DNA of 64,000 nucleotides, from the NCBI RefSeq assembly GCF_016921195.1, contig NZ_JAFGYF010000004.1, positions 124,001 through 188,000 on the forward strand, written 5' to 3'. Within the stretch, counting starts at the first letter, position 1; every line of letters starts with the position of its first letter. This DNA comes from Cellulosimicrobium cellulans. Lineage in GTDB: Bacteria > Actinomycetota > Actinomycetes > Actinomycetales > Cellulomonadaceae. Position numbers and translations under genes: made by a program. The notes under the pieces are model-generated. The model was given only the letters and a program-made list of their open reading frames with translations, ran no database searches and had not been told where the DNA came from. Positions 8,017 to 15,380 of this stretch are shown piece by piece.

Positions 8017-8029
8017 CGTCAGGTTGACG
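8017..8029. promoter_or_regulatory. Candidate operator 1 (CGTCA-GGT-TGACG) over the -35 box
   Basis: Perfect 5-bp arms CGTCA and TGACG separated by GGT. The right arm overlaps the TTGACG -35 box at 8024-8029 of the SPFH promoter. It shares the CGTCAG...ACGA pattern with the palindrome at 8055-8075, so both may bind the divergent Nudix regulator. Confidence 0.5.
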
Positions 8030-8052
8030 AGAACGGCGGACAGGACTAGCGT
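8024..8052 (+). promoter_or_regulatory. Sigma-70-type promoter of the SPFH/NAD-kinase-like operon
   Basis: TTGACG (8024-8029) and TAGCGT (8047-8052) are separated by 17 nt, the best-looking housekeeping promoter in the window. The predicted start lies at about 8058-8060, inside the palindrome at 8055-8075, so a bound repressor there would block initiation. Confidence 0.65.
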
Positions 8053-8054
8053 CA

Positions 8055-8075
8055 TTTTCGTCAGAACGACGAAAA
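8055..8075. promoter_or_regulatory. Candidate operator 2 (TTTTCGTC-N5-GACGAAAA)
   Basis: Perfect 8-bp inverted arms, TTTTCGTC at 8055-8062 and GACGAAAA at 8068-8075, spacer AGAAC. It is notably AT-rich for this genome and sits over the expected transcription start. The natural candidate ligand is the NrtR-like protein encoded divergently. Confidence 0.6.
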
Positions 8076-8089
8076 AGATCGGAGCGACC

Positions 8090-9160
8090 ATGGCCACCAT
8101 CCGCACCTACCCGTGGACCCGGCACTTCCTCGGCAGCCCCACCGGGCACGTCGTGCACCTGCGCCGCGGGCGCGTCGCGCACGAGGGCGTCGGGCAGGCG
8201 TTCTGGTTCCGCCCGACGACGTCCGTCCTCTCGGAGGTCCCCGTCGACGACCAGGAGCTCCCCGTCTTCTTCCACGCCGTGACCGCCGACCACCAGGACG
8301 TCACCGTCCAGGCCGGGGTCACCTACCGGTTCGCCGACCCGGTGACCGTCTCGCAGCGCCTCGACTTCGCCGTCGACCCCGGCAGCGGCGAGACGAGCAC
8401 CGCGGGACGCGACCAGGTGACGAGCATCGTCGGACGGCTCGCGCAGAGCCGCGCCACCGACGCGATCGCCACGATGCCCCTCGCCGACGCGCTCACGGCC
8501 GGCGTGCCGCGCGTGCGCGAGGTGCTCACCGAGGCGCTGACCACGGACCCCCGGCTCACCGCGACCGGGATCGTCGTCATCGGCGTCCAGGTGCTCGCCG
8601 TCCGGCCCGAGAAGGACGTGGAGCGCGCGCTCCAGACGCCGGCCCGCGAGCAGGTCCAGGCCGAGGCGGACCGCGCGACGTACGAGCGCCGTGCCCTCGC
8701 GGTCGAGCGCGAGCGCGCGATCGCCGAGAACGAGCTCGCGAGCAAGATCGAGCTCGCGACGCGACGCGAGCGCCTCGTCGCCCAGGAGGGCGCGAACGCC
8801 CGGCGAGAGGCGGAGGAGAAGGCGGCCGCCGCGCTCGTCGACGCCCGCGCGACCGCCGAACGTGCGCAGCTCGCGACGGACGCGCAGGCCGAGCAGGTGC
8901 GAGTCGTCGGCGCGGCCGAGGCCGCCGCCGAGCAGGCCCGCATGGACGTGTACGCGAGCGCCGGCCAGGGCACGCTGCTCGCGCTCGCGCTGCGCGAGGC
9001 CGCCGGGTCGCTGCCCGCCGTGCAGAACCTCACCATCACGCCCGACCTGCTCACCGGCGTCCTGTCGACGCTCGTGCGCGGCCTCGGGCCCGACGGCGGC
9101 CCGGCCGGCCCGCTGGACGGCGCCGGCGCTCCGGTGGGGACCACCGGGAAGGCGGCGTGA
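8090..9160 (+). CDS. SPFH/Band-7 domain protein
   Basis: A 356-residue prohibitin/flotillin-type (SPFH) protein. The N-terminal half is the SPFH beta-sandwich (VPVDDQELPVFFHAVTADHQ, VTVQAGVTYRFADPV, GIVVIGVQVLAVRP). Residues about 190-300 form the usual Ala/Glu/Arg-rich coiled coil (AVERERAIAENELASKIELA, AQEGANARREAEEKAAAALV) that drives oligomerisation. A Gly/Pro-rich tail ends the protein. No transmembrane helix is evident, so membrane contact would be peripheral. ATG 8090 with GGAG 6 nt upstream. The next gene starts 2 nt after the stop, so translation is probably coupled. In an NAD-themed locus it may scaffold or membrane-localise an NAD enzyme; this is inference. Confidence 0.88.
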   Translation: MATIRTYPWTRHFLGSPTGHVVHLRRGRVAHEGVGQAFWFRPTTSVLSEVPVDDQELPVFFHAVTADHQDVTVQAGVTYRFADPVTVSQRLDFAVDPGSGETSTAGRDQVTSIVGRLAQSRATDAIATMPLADALTAGVPRVREVLTEALTTDPRLTATGIVVIGVQVLAVRPEKDVERALQTPAREQVQAEADRATYERRALAVERERAIAENELASKIELATRRERLVAQEGANARREAEEKAAAALVDARATAERAQLATDAQAEQVRVVGAAEAAAEQARMDVYASAGQGTLLALALREAAGSLPAVQNLTITPDLLTGVLSTLVRGLGPDGGPAGPLDGAGAPVGTTGKAA

Positions 9161-9162
9161 CG

Positions 9163-10086
9163 ATGCTGCGACGGCGCGCCGTCGTCGTGCACCGGCGGAC
9201 CGAGCTCGACGACCTGCTCGACCGGCACGGGACCCGCGGCCAGGCGGAGTTCTTCCTCCGCTCGCGCGGCCGGTCGCTCGGCGAGGTCCAGGCGCGGCAC
9301 GACGCGCTCGCGGCGGCGCGCGACGCCGTCGTCGCCGCCCTGCCCACCGGCTGGGCGCGCGCGGACGTCGAGCGCGCGGACCTGTCGCGCTTCCTCGTCG
9401 CACCCGAGGACGTCGTGGTCGTCGTGGGGCAGGACGGCCTCGTCGCGAACGTCGCGAAGTACCTGCGCGGCCAGCCGGTCCTCGGCGTCGACCCGGAGCC
9501 CGGCGTGAACGCCGGCGTGCTCGTGCGGCACACGGTGGCGGCGGCGACGGCCCTCCTCCGTGGGCTCGGGGCCGAGACCGAGGCAACCGGCGGCGCGCCC
9601 GACCGGGTGGCGGTCCTGCCGGTGGACGCGCTGACCATGGTCCGCGCCGACCTCGACGACGGGCAGCACCTCACCGCGCTCAACGAGGTGTTCGTCGGGC
9701 ACCCGAGCCACCAGAGCGCGCGCTACACGCTGCGGTGCGCGGCGGGCGAGGAGCGGCAGTCGTCGTCGGGCGTGCTCGTCGCGACGGGCACGGGCGCGAC
9801 CGGCTGGTGGGCGTCGCTCGCGCACGACCGCGGAGGGCGGCGGGCCCCGGGGCGCACCGAGCACCGGCTCGGCTGGTTCGTCCGCGAGGCGTGGCCCTCG
9901 CCCGCGACGGGCGCCACGCTCACGGAGGGTGTCGTGGAGGAGGGCGCCGACGTCGCGCTCACCGTCGCGTCGGACCGCCTCGTCGTGTTCGGCGACGGCG
10001 TGGAGGACGACCGCCTCGTCGCCTCGTGGGGCCAGACCGTCACGGTGCGCACCGCCGACGCCCCGCTCCGGCTCGTCCGCCCCTGA
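9163..10086 (+). CDS. NAD kinase-fold protein
   Basis: A 307-residue protein with the landmarks of ATP-NAD kinases, which make NADP. GQDG at 89-92 replaces the canonical GGDG but keeps the catalytic Asp91. LNEVFVGHPSHQSARY is the NE-motif region contacting NAD, and SSGVLVATGTGATGW corresponds to the family's Thr/Gly-rich TPTGSTAY segment. The first ~75 residues differ from typical NadK, and the spacing before GQDG includes an extra basic helical stretch (FFLRSRGRSLGEVQARHDAL). It may be a divergent NAD kinase or an NAD(P)-binding sensor. It is 2 nt downstream of the SPFH gene and divergent from the NrtR-like regulator, so context also says NAD. Confidence 0.78.
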   Translation: MLRRRAVVVHRRTELDDLLDRHGTRGQAEFFLRSRGRSLGEVQARHDALAAARDAVVAALPTGWARADVERADLSRFLVAPEDVVVVVGQDGLVANVAKYLRGQPVLGVDPEPGVNAGVLVRHTVAAATALLRGLGAETEATGGAPDRVAVLPVDALTMVRADLDDGQHLTALNEVFVGHPSHQSARYTLRCAAGEERQSSSGVLVATGTGATGWWASLAHDRGGRRAPGRTEHRLGWFVREAWPSPATGATLTEGVVEEGADVALTVASDRLVVFGDGVEDDRLVASWGQTVTVRTADAPLRLVRP

Positions 10087-10094
10087 CCGCCCGG

Positions 10095-10135
10095 GACGGG
10101 CGACAACCACATGATCGACGGGCGACAGCCGCATG
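10095..10135. repeat. Two imperfect 19-nt direct repeats after the NAD kinase-like gene
   Basis: GACGGGCGACAACCACATG (10095-10113) and GACGGGCGACAGCCGCATG (10117-10135) differ at two positions. A related GGCGACCGCCGCATG occurs at 17277-17291, also intergenic. Confidence 0.6.
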
Positions 10136-10138
10136 CCC

Positions 10139-10160
10139 GCCGACTCCGGGGTCAGTCGGC
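10139..10160. terminator. Stem-loop between convergent genes
   Basis: GCCGACT (10139-10145) pairs with AGTCGGC (10154-10160) over an 8-nt loop. It spans the stop codon of the minus-strand gene at 10152, so it could end transcription from the plus strand. Confidence 0.35.
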
Positions 10161-11147
10161 GCCCGACGCCGTCCCGTCCGGCCGGCCCCGCCGCGCCCGC
10201 TCGCGGGCCTCGCGCGCCTCACGCTCCCGGCGCGCGCGGAGCACCGCCTCGCGCCGCTCGCCGATCTCGTCGCTCGTGAGGCCCGACAGCCGGTCCTGCG
10301 TGCCGCGTGACGCCGCCCGCTCGGCCTCGACGCGCGCTCGGTGCTCGGCCGACTGCGGGCGCGTGCGCACGACGCGTGGACCGTCGCGCAGGTCCCGACC
10401 GTCTCCGTGCTGCGCGATCCACCGCTCGCGGCGCGTCTCGCGCACGCGCTCCCGGTGGAATCGCCACCGCCACGCCCGGCGCAGCGCGACCACGGACCCC
10501 AGCGCGAACGGGACGGCGGCCACGACGAGCCCGACCCGCCAGCCCGACGGCAGCGCCGTCGACGCCGCGGTGCTCGCGAGCGCCCAGGCGATCCCCGCCG
10601 GGACCGCGGGCCAGAACTCGCGGAGGTCCAGGTTCCAGCCGCACACGGAGAAGCGCACGAGCGTGTCCGTGAGCCGCGAGCGCCGCTGCGGCTGGAGCGA
10701 CATCGCCACCGGTCCCGGTACGGGCGGGCCGAGCGTCGTGCCGGGCGCGACGCGGCTCGTGAAGGACAGCCGGTCGCCGCGGTACGACGGCCGCAGCGCG
10801 CGCCCGGCGTACACGAAGGACAGCGCCGCGAGCGGCCAGATCGCGCACGACAGGTACCACGCGACCGGCCCCGCGAGCACCACGACGATCGGTGCGACCA
10901 CGGCGAGCCGGCCCAGCACGGCCCCGGGCGAGGCGACGAGCTCCGACCAGAGCTCCTGGTCCGCGGGCGGCTCGAACAGCCCGTAGGCGGCGACCGCGAG
11001 GTACAGCCCGACGACGAACAGCCCGATCGTCGTCCACACGAGCCCGATCGCGAGGTACCCGAACGGACGCAGCAGCAGCGCGGCCGTCCCGGGCGGCGTG
11101 GCGTCGCGCGCGACCCGTGGGTCGGGCGTCGCGCTCCGGTCGGTCAT
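10152..11147 (-). CDS. Four-helix membrane protein with basic coiled tail, unknown function
   Basis: A 331-residue protein I do not recognise. Hydrophobic segments fall at about residues 28-58 (PFGYLAIGLVWTTIGLFVVG), 80-100 (LAVVAPIVVVLAGPVAWYLS), 105-120 and about 205-235 (VGLVVAAVPFALGSVVALRR). The last 90 residues are highly charged, Arg/Glu-rich and probably helical and cytosolic (RRERWIAQHGDGRDL, RVEAERAASRGTQD). The ATG start has a strong AGGAGGGGG ribosome site. It lies 39 nt upstream of nothing on its own strand except the preceding oligopeptidase gene, with which it may be cotranscribed. Confidence 0.72.
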   Translation of the reverse strand: MTDRSATPDPRVARDATPPGTAALLLRPFGYLAIGLVWTTIGLFVVGLYLAVAAYGLFEPPADQELWSELVASPGAVLGRLAVVAPIVVVLAGPVAWYLSCAIWPLAALSFVYAGRALRPSYRGDRLSFTSRVAPGTTLGPPVPGPVAMSLQPQRRSRLTDTLVRFSVCGWNLDLREFWPAVPAGIAWALASTAASTALPSGWRVGLVVAAVPFALGSVVALRRAWRWRFHRERVRETRRERWIAQHGDGRDLRDGPRVVRTRPQSAEHRARVEAERAASRGTQDRLSGLTSDEIGERREAVLRARREREAREARERARRGRPDGTASGAD

Positions 11148-11186
11148 CGCTCCCCCTCCTCCCGCGGCCTCATGCCCGCGCGCGCG

Positions 11187-13565
11187 TCACCGGTCGGCCA
11201 GCCCGAGCACGTCGAGCACCCACGCGTCCTCGTACGCGACCTCGCGCCAACCCTCGTACCGGCCCGAGACGCCGCCGTGCCCCGCGTGCATCTCGATCTT
11301 GAGCAGGGCGGGCGCCCCGGCGGCGCGCAGGCGCGCGACCCACTTGGCCGGCTCGACGTAGAGCACGCGCGTGTCGTGGAGCGAGGTCACGGCGAGGATC
11401 CGCGGGTAGTGCGACGCGTCGTCGGGCACGTTCTCGTACGGCGTGTACGTGCGCATGTACCGGTAGACCTCGGGGTCGTGCAGGGGGTCGCCCCACTCGT
11501 CCCACTCGACGACGGTCAGCGGCAGGGACGGGTCGAGGATCGAGGTGAGCGCGTCGACGAACGGCACCTGCGCGAGCACGCCCGCGAACAGCTCGGGCGC
11601 GAGGTTGGTCACCGCGCCCATGAGCAGGCCGCCCGCGGAGCCGCCCTGCGCCACGAGGCGCTCGGGGCTCGTCCAGCCCGCGTCGACGAGGTGCCGCGCG
11701 ACGGCGACGAAGTCGGTGAACGTGTTGCGCTTGGCGAGCGTCTTGCCGTCGTCGTACCAGCGCCGCCCCATCTCCCCGCCGCCGCGCACGTGCGCGACCG
11801 CGAACACGACGCCGCGGTCGAGCAGCGACAGGCGCGAGATCGAGAACCCCGGGTCGATGCTGATCTCGTACGACCCGTACCCGTAGAGCAGCAGCGGCGC
11901 GGGCTCCGCGCCCGTGCCCGTCGCGTCGAGCCCGACGGCGTCGCGCCGCCACACGAGCGAGACCGGCACCCGGGTCCCGTCCTCGGCCGTGGCCCACTCG
12001 CGGCGCTGCACGTAGTCCGCGGCGTCGTACCCGCCGAGCACGGGCTGCTGCTTGAGCAGCGTGAGCTCACCGGTCTCGACGCGCAGGTCGTACACGGTCG
12101 ACGGCGTGACGAAGCTCGCGTAGGACAGGCGGACGTTCGGCTGGTCCCACTCCGGGTTCCCGGCGAGCGCCGCGGTGTACAGGGGCTCGTCGAACGCGAC
12201 CTCGTGCACGTGCCAGCGGTCGGCCGGGGGCGCCGGCGTGTCGCCCGTGCGGATCGGCGTCGGCAGGCCCGCGGGGCGCGGCCGCTCGGCCGCCGCGAGG
12301 TCGATCACCCCGACCCGCGACAGCGCGTCACGCCGGTAGGAGAGGACGAGGTGCGAGGCGAAGGCGTCGACCCCTTCCAGCCGGGTCTCGGGGTCGTGCG
12401 GCACGACGACGGTCGCCTCCCCCGGGCCGGCCGGACCGCCCGCGGAGGCACCGCCGTCGGGCAGGTCGGTCACGACGAGCTCGAAGTTCTCCGCGCCGTC
12501 GTTGTGCAGCACGAGCAGCACGTCGCGACCATGCGCCTGCTCCCCGCCGACCATGCGGTCATCGCCCGTCCCGGCCTCAGGACGGGCCACATCCGCATGG
12601 TCGGCGGGGAGCCAGGCCGCCGGGACGACCGCGTGCTCGACCGTGTACTCGACGCCCTCGCGCCGCGGCCACACGACGCGCGGCTCGCCCGTGGGGTCGT
12701 CGGCGTCGATCAGCCACGTCTCCGACGTGATCTTCGAGCCCACGTCGATCTGCACGAACCGCTGCGAGCGCGAGACGCCCACGCCGACCCAGTAGCGCTC
12801 GTCGGGCTCCTCGAAGACGACGACGTCCTGCGTGGCCGCAGTGCCCACCTCGTGGCGCCACACGCGCCAGGGCCGCCACGCGTCGTCGACCGTGGGGTAG
12901 AAGACGTACCGCCCGTCCGGGGAGAAGACGGCGCCCGGGAACGTCCCGGGGACCTCGTCGACGAGGTCGGTGCCCGTGTCGAGGTCGCGGATCCGCAGGG
13001 TGTACCGCTCGTCGCCGACGACGTCGACCGCGTACGCGAGGCGGGTCCCGTCCACGGACACGTCGAACGACCCGAGCGAGAAGAAGTCGTGGCCCTCGGC
13101 CTCGACGTTGTCGTCGAGCAGCACCTGCTCGCCCGGCACGGGCACGCCCGGCTCCAGCACGGGCGGCACCCAGGCCGACGGCGCGTCGCTGCCGAGGCTC
13201 GCGTCGATCGGGGCGCGGGCCCGGATCGGGTACTGCGACCCCTCGACCGTGCGCGCGTAGTACCAGTGCGCGCCCTGGCGCACGGGCACGGAGAGGTCCG
13301 TCTCGAGCGTGCGCGCCTTGATCTCCTCGAAGATCCGCTCGCGCAGCGGTGCGAGGTGCGCGAGCCGCGCCTCGGTGTACGCGTTCTCGGCCTCGAGGTG
13401 CGCGACGACCTCGGGCGACTCCTTGTCCCGCAGCCACTCGTAGTCGTCGTCCACGGTCTCCCCGTGGTGCGTGCGCGGCACCGGGCGGCGCGGCGCGACG
13501 GGCGCCTGCGGCTCCTTCCGCTCCGCGGGGGTCGGCGTGGCGGTCTGCGTGAGGTCGTCAGGCAT
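11187..13565 (-). CDS. S9 family peptidase, oligopeptidase B type
   Basis: A 792-residue serine peptidase of the prolyl oligopeptidase family, closest in motifs to oligopeptidase B, which cleaves short peptides after Arg/Lys in the cytosol. An N-terminal seven-bladed propeller domain (about residues 20-500) is followed by the alpha/beta hydrolase domain. The nucleophile Ser sits in GGSAGGLLMGAV at about residue 640, the Asp in TSLHDTRVLYVEPAKWVA near 730, and the His in MHAGHGGVSGR near 761; GYGSYEISIDPGF is the usual oxyanion-region segment. No signal peptide. Length matches the family (about 700) with an extended, Gly/Ala-rich loop in the propeller. ATG 13565. Confidence 0.93.
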   Translation of the reverse strand: MPDDLTQTATPTPAERKEPQAPVAPRRPVPRTHHGETVDDDYEWLRDKESPEVVAHLEAENAYTEARLAHLAPLRERIFEEIKARTLETDLSVPVRQGAHWYYARTVEGSQYPIRARAPIDASLGSDAPSAWVPPVLEPGVPVPGEQVLLDDNVEAEGHDFFSLGSFDVSVDGTRLAYAVDVVGDERYTLRIRDLDTGTDLVDEVPGTFPGAVFSPDGRYVFYPTVDDAWRPWRVWRHEVGTAATQDVVVFEEPDERYWVGVGVSRSQRFVQIDVGSKITSETWLIDADDPTGEPRVVWPRREGVEYTVEHAVVPAAWLPADHADVARPEAGTGDDRMVGGEQAHGRDVLLVLHNDGAENFELVVTDLPDGGASAGGPAGPGEATVVVPHDPETRLEGVDAFASHLVLSYRRDALSRVGVIDLAAAERPRPAGLPTPIRTGDTPAPPADRWHVHEVAFDEPLYTAALAGNPEWDQPNVRLSYASFVTPSTVYDLRVETGELTLLKQQPVLGGYDAADYVQRREWATAEDGTRVPVSLVWRRDAVGLDATGTGAEPAPLLLYGYGSYEISIDPGFSISRLSLLDRGVVFAVAHVRGGGEMGRRWYDDGKTLAKRNTFTDFVAVARHLVDAGWTSPERLVAQGGSAGGLLMGAVTNLAPELFAGVLAQVPFVDALTSILDPSLPLTVVEWDEWGDPLHDPEVYRYMRTYTPYENVPDDASHYPRILAVTSLHDTRVLYVEPAKWVARLRAAGAPALLKIEMHAGHGGVSGRYEGWREVAYEDAWVLDVLGLADR

Positions 13566-13643
13566 CTGGCCAGGGTAGTGCCGCCCGACGGCGGCCGGTC
13601 GCCGGCGGCGCCACGTGAGGGGTCGTCTCGCTGGACCCGGGGC

Positions 13644-15359
13644 TCAGGCGAGCAGGGCGACCGACTCCCCGTCCCAGCGCAGGAGCCGGCCCTGGGCCGG
13701 GACGAACGACGCCCACTCGCCCTCGAGGTCGTCCTCCCAGACGAGCGAGCCCGACGACAGCTCGAGCGCGACCGCGCGCGGGTGGGTGCCCGTGGCCGGG
13801 TCGACCAGCACGAGGATCGCGCACCGCCCGTCCGTGAACGCCTGCGTCACCATGGCGGACCGCCCCTCGTCGCCCCGGAGGTCGTCGAGGAAGCGCGACC
13901 ACGTCTGCTTCCCCGACAGCGCGTCGAGCCCGAGGAGCGTGTTCGCCGTCCCGACGACGGCCGTCCCCTCCGCGAGCACGTAGACGGACTCGGGCACCCG
14001 GGCGCCGTCGTAGGTCCACAGGCGCGCGCCCTCGTCGTCGTACGCGCGCAGGTCGATCCCGTCGCGCACGAGGAGCACGCCGGGCGCCGGGTCGTCGGTC
14101 GCCCGCGGGTCGAGCACCTCGCCGGGGACGTCGAGCACGGGCACGCCCTCGGCGTCGAGCACGCGGTCGGCACGCAGCGCCCCGGTCGAGCCCTGGCGGT
14201 CCGCGTCGACGAGGAACCGGCCGCCCGCGAGCGGCACCGCACCGTCGGTCGGCACGTCGGGGTCGTCCAGCCGCACACCGTCCGGGAGGAACGACGCCGC
14301 GACGCCGCACCCACCGACGTCGACCATCGTCTCCGTGGCGACGAGCGTGAGCCGGTCCGGGTCGATCTCCTCCCCGCCCGTCTCGGCGTCCCACGTCGTG
14401 CACGACCACGGCACGTCCTGGAACGGGAGCTCGCTCCGCCACCGCACGGCGCCGGTCACGGCGTCCTCGACCGTGACGACCACGTCGCGCCCCGCGACGC
14501 CGTCGACCGTCTCGCCGGCACCCGGGTCGACCAGCACGGGCGGACCGCTCGGTGGCCCCGGCTCTCCGACACGCTCGGCCCGGACCAGACCGCCGTCAGG
14601 GCCGGGCGCGAGCACCGCGCCGTCGATCTCGACCTCGCGCTCCCCCACGACCCGCCCCGCGGAGTCGAGCACGATCGCCGTCGCGGTCCCCTGGCCGGGA
14701 GGCGGCTGCGCCGCCGGGTCGTACCAGTACGGGGCGACGCCGGCGCCGGCGACGCACACCACCGTGCTCGACGGTGCGCCCGACAGCTCCCACGGGCTCC
14801 ACGACCCGCACACCGCCTCGTCCCCGCCGAGCGGGGCGCGCCACGCCTCGGCACCGGTGTCCAGGTCGAGCGCGACCGCCTCGTCGCCCTCGACCGTCAC
14901 GAGCAGACCGGGCAGGAAGCCCACCCCGCGGTCCGCCGCGGCCGGCGCCGTCCACTGCTCGGTCGGGGCGCCGTCGAGCGCGTGCACCGCCCCGCGCGCG
15001 GTCTCGAGCCGCTCCTGCGCGTCGCGGCTCGTCACGTGGTCGACGACGAGCATCCCGCCGACGAGCAGGACCACCACGCCGACCACGACCGTGCCGGCGA
15101 CGAGCCGTCTCCGACGACGGTCCGGCCCCGGAGCGTGGGCCCCTGCCCCTGGGACACCGGCCTCCGGCCCGTCCGGGTCGTCGTCCGCGGACCGCGCCAG
15201 GTCGTGCGTCTCGAGGCCGGGCGGGGCCTCGCGCGGGAGCGCGCCGAGCAGCACGGGGTGCAGCGCGTCGAGGAGGTCGGGGTCCACGTCGACCCCGGCC
15301 GTCTCGACGAGCTCGAACGTGCGGCGGTCGTCGCCGCCGTCTCGTCGTCGGAGCGGCAC
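13644..15359 (-). CDS. Membrane-anchored PQQ-like beta-propeller protein (copy 2)
   Basis: A 571-residue protein with a short cytosolic N-terminus (MPLRRRDGGDDRRTFELVE), one membrane helix at about 85-110 (LVAGTVVVGVVVLLVGGMLV) and an extracytoplasmic propeller. Propeller blades carry repeated Trp/Gly/Asp motifs such as VALDLDTGAEAWRAPLGG, LDALSGKQTWSRFLDD and VALELSSGSLVWEDDLEG, typical of PQQ-binding-like repeats that usually do not bind PQQ. It begins with GTG 21 nt after the stop of a paralogue with the same N-terminal motif and architecture, so the pair is a tandem duplication. Function unknown. Confidence 0.8.
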   Translation of the reverse strand: MPLRRRDGGDDRRTFELVETAGVDVDPDLLDALHPVLLGALPREAPPGLETHDLARSADDDPDGPEAGVPGAGAHAPGPDRRRRRLVAGTVVVGVVVLLVGGMLVVDHVTSRDAQERLETARGAVHALDGAPTEQWTAPAAADRGVGFLPGLLVTVEGDEAVALDLDTGAEAWRAPLGGDEAVCGSWSPWELSGAPSSTVVCVAGAGVAPYWYDPAAQPPPGQGTATAIVLDSAGRVVGEREVEIDGAVLAPGPDGGLVRAERVGEPGPPSGPPVLVDPGAGETVDGVAGRDVVVTVEDAVTGAVRWRSELPFQDVPWSCTTWDAETGGEEIDPDRLTLVATETMVDVGGCGVAASFLPDGVRLDDPDVPTDGAVPLAGGRFLVDADRQGSTGALRADRVLDAEGVPVLDVPGEVLDPRATDDPAPGVLLVRDGIDLRAYDDEGARLWTYDGARVPESVYVLAEGTAVVGTANTLLGLDALSGKQTWSRFLDDLRGDEGRSAMVTQAFTDGRCAILVLVDPATGTHPRAVALELSSGSLVWEDDLEGEWASFVPAQGRLLRWDGESVALLA

Positions 15360-15380
15360 GAGCCCAGCGTAGGACGACCG

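Noticed and set aside
7996-8106. Longer N-terminus of the Nudix regulator (start at 8106)
   Set aside because: The extension would run through the divergent promoter and past the SPFH start and lacks family similarity.
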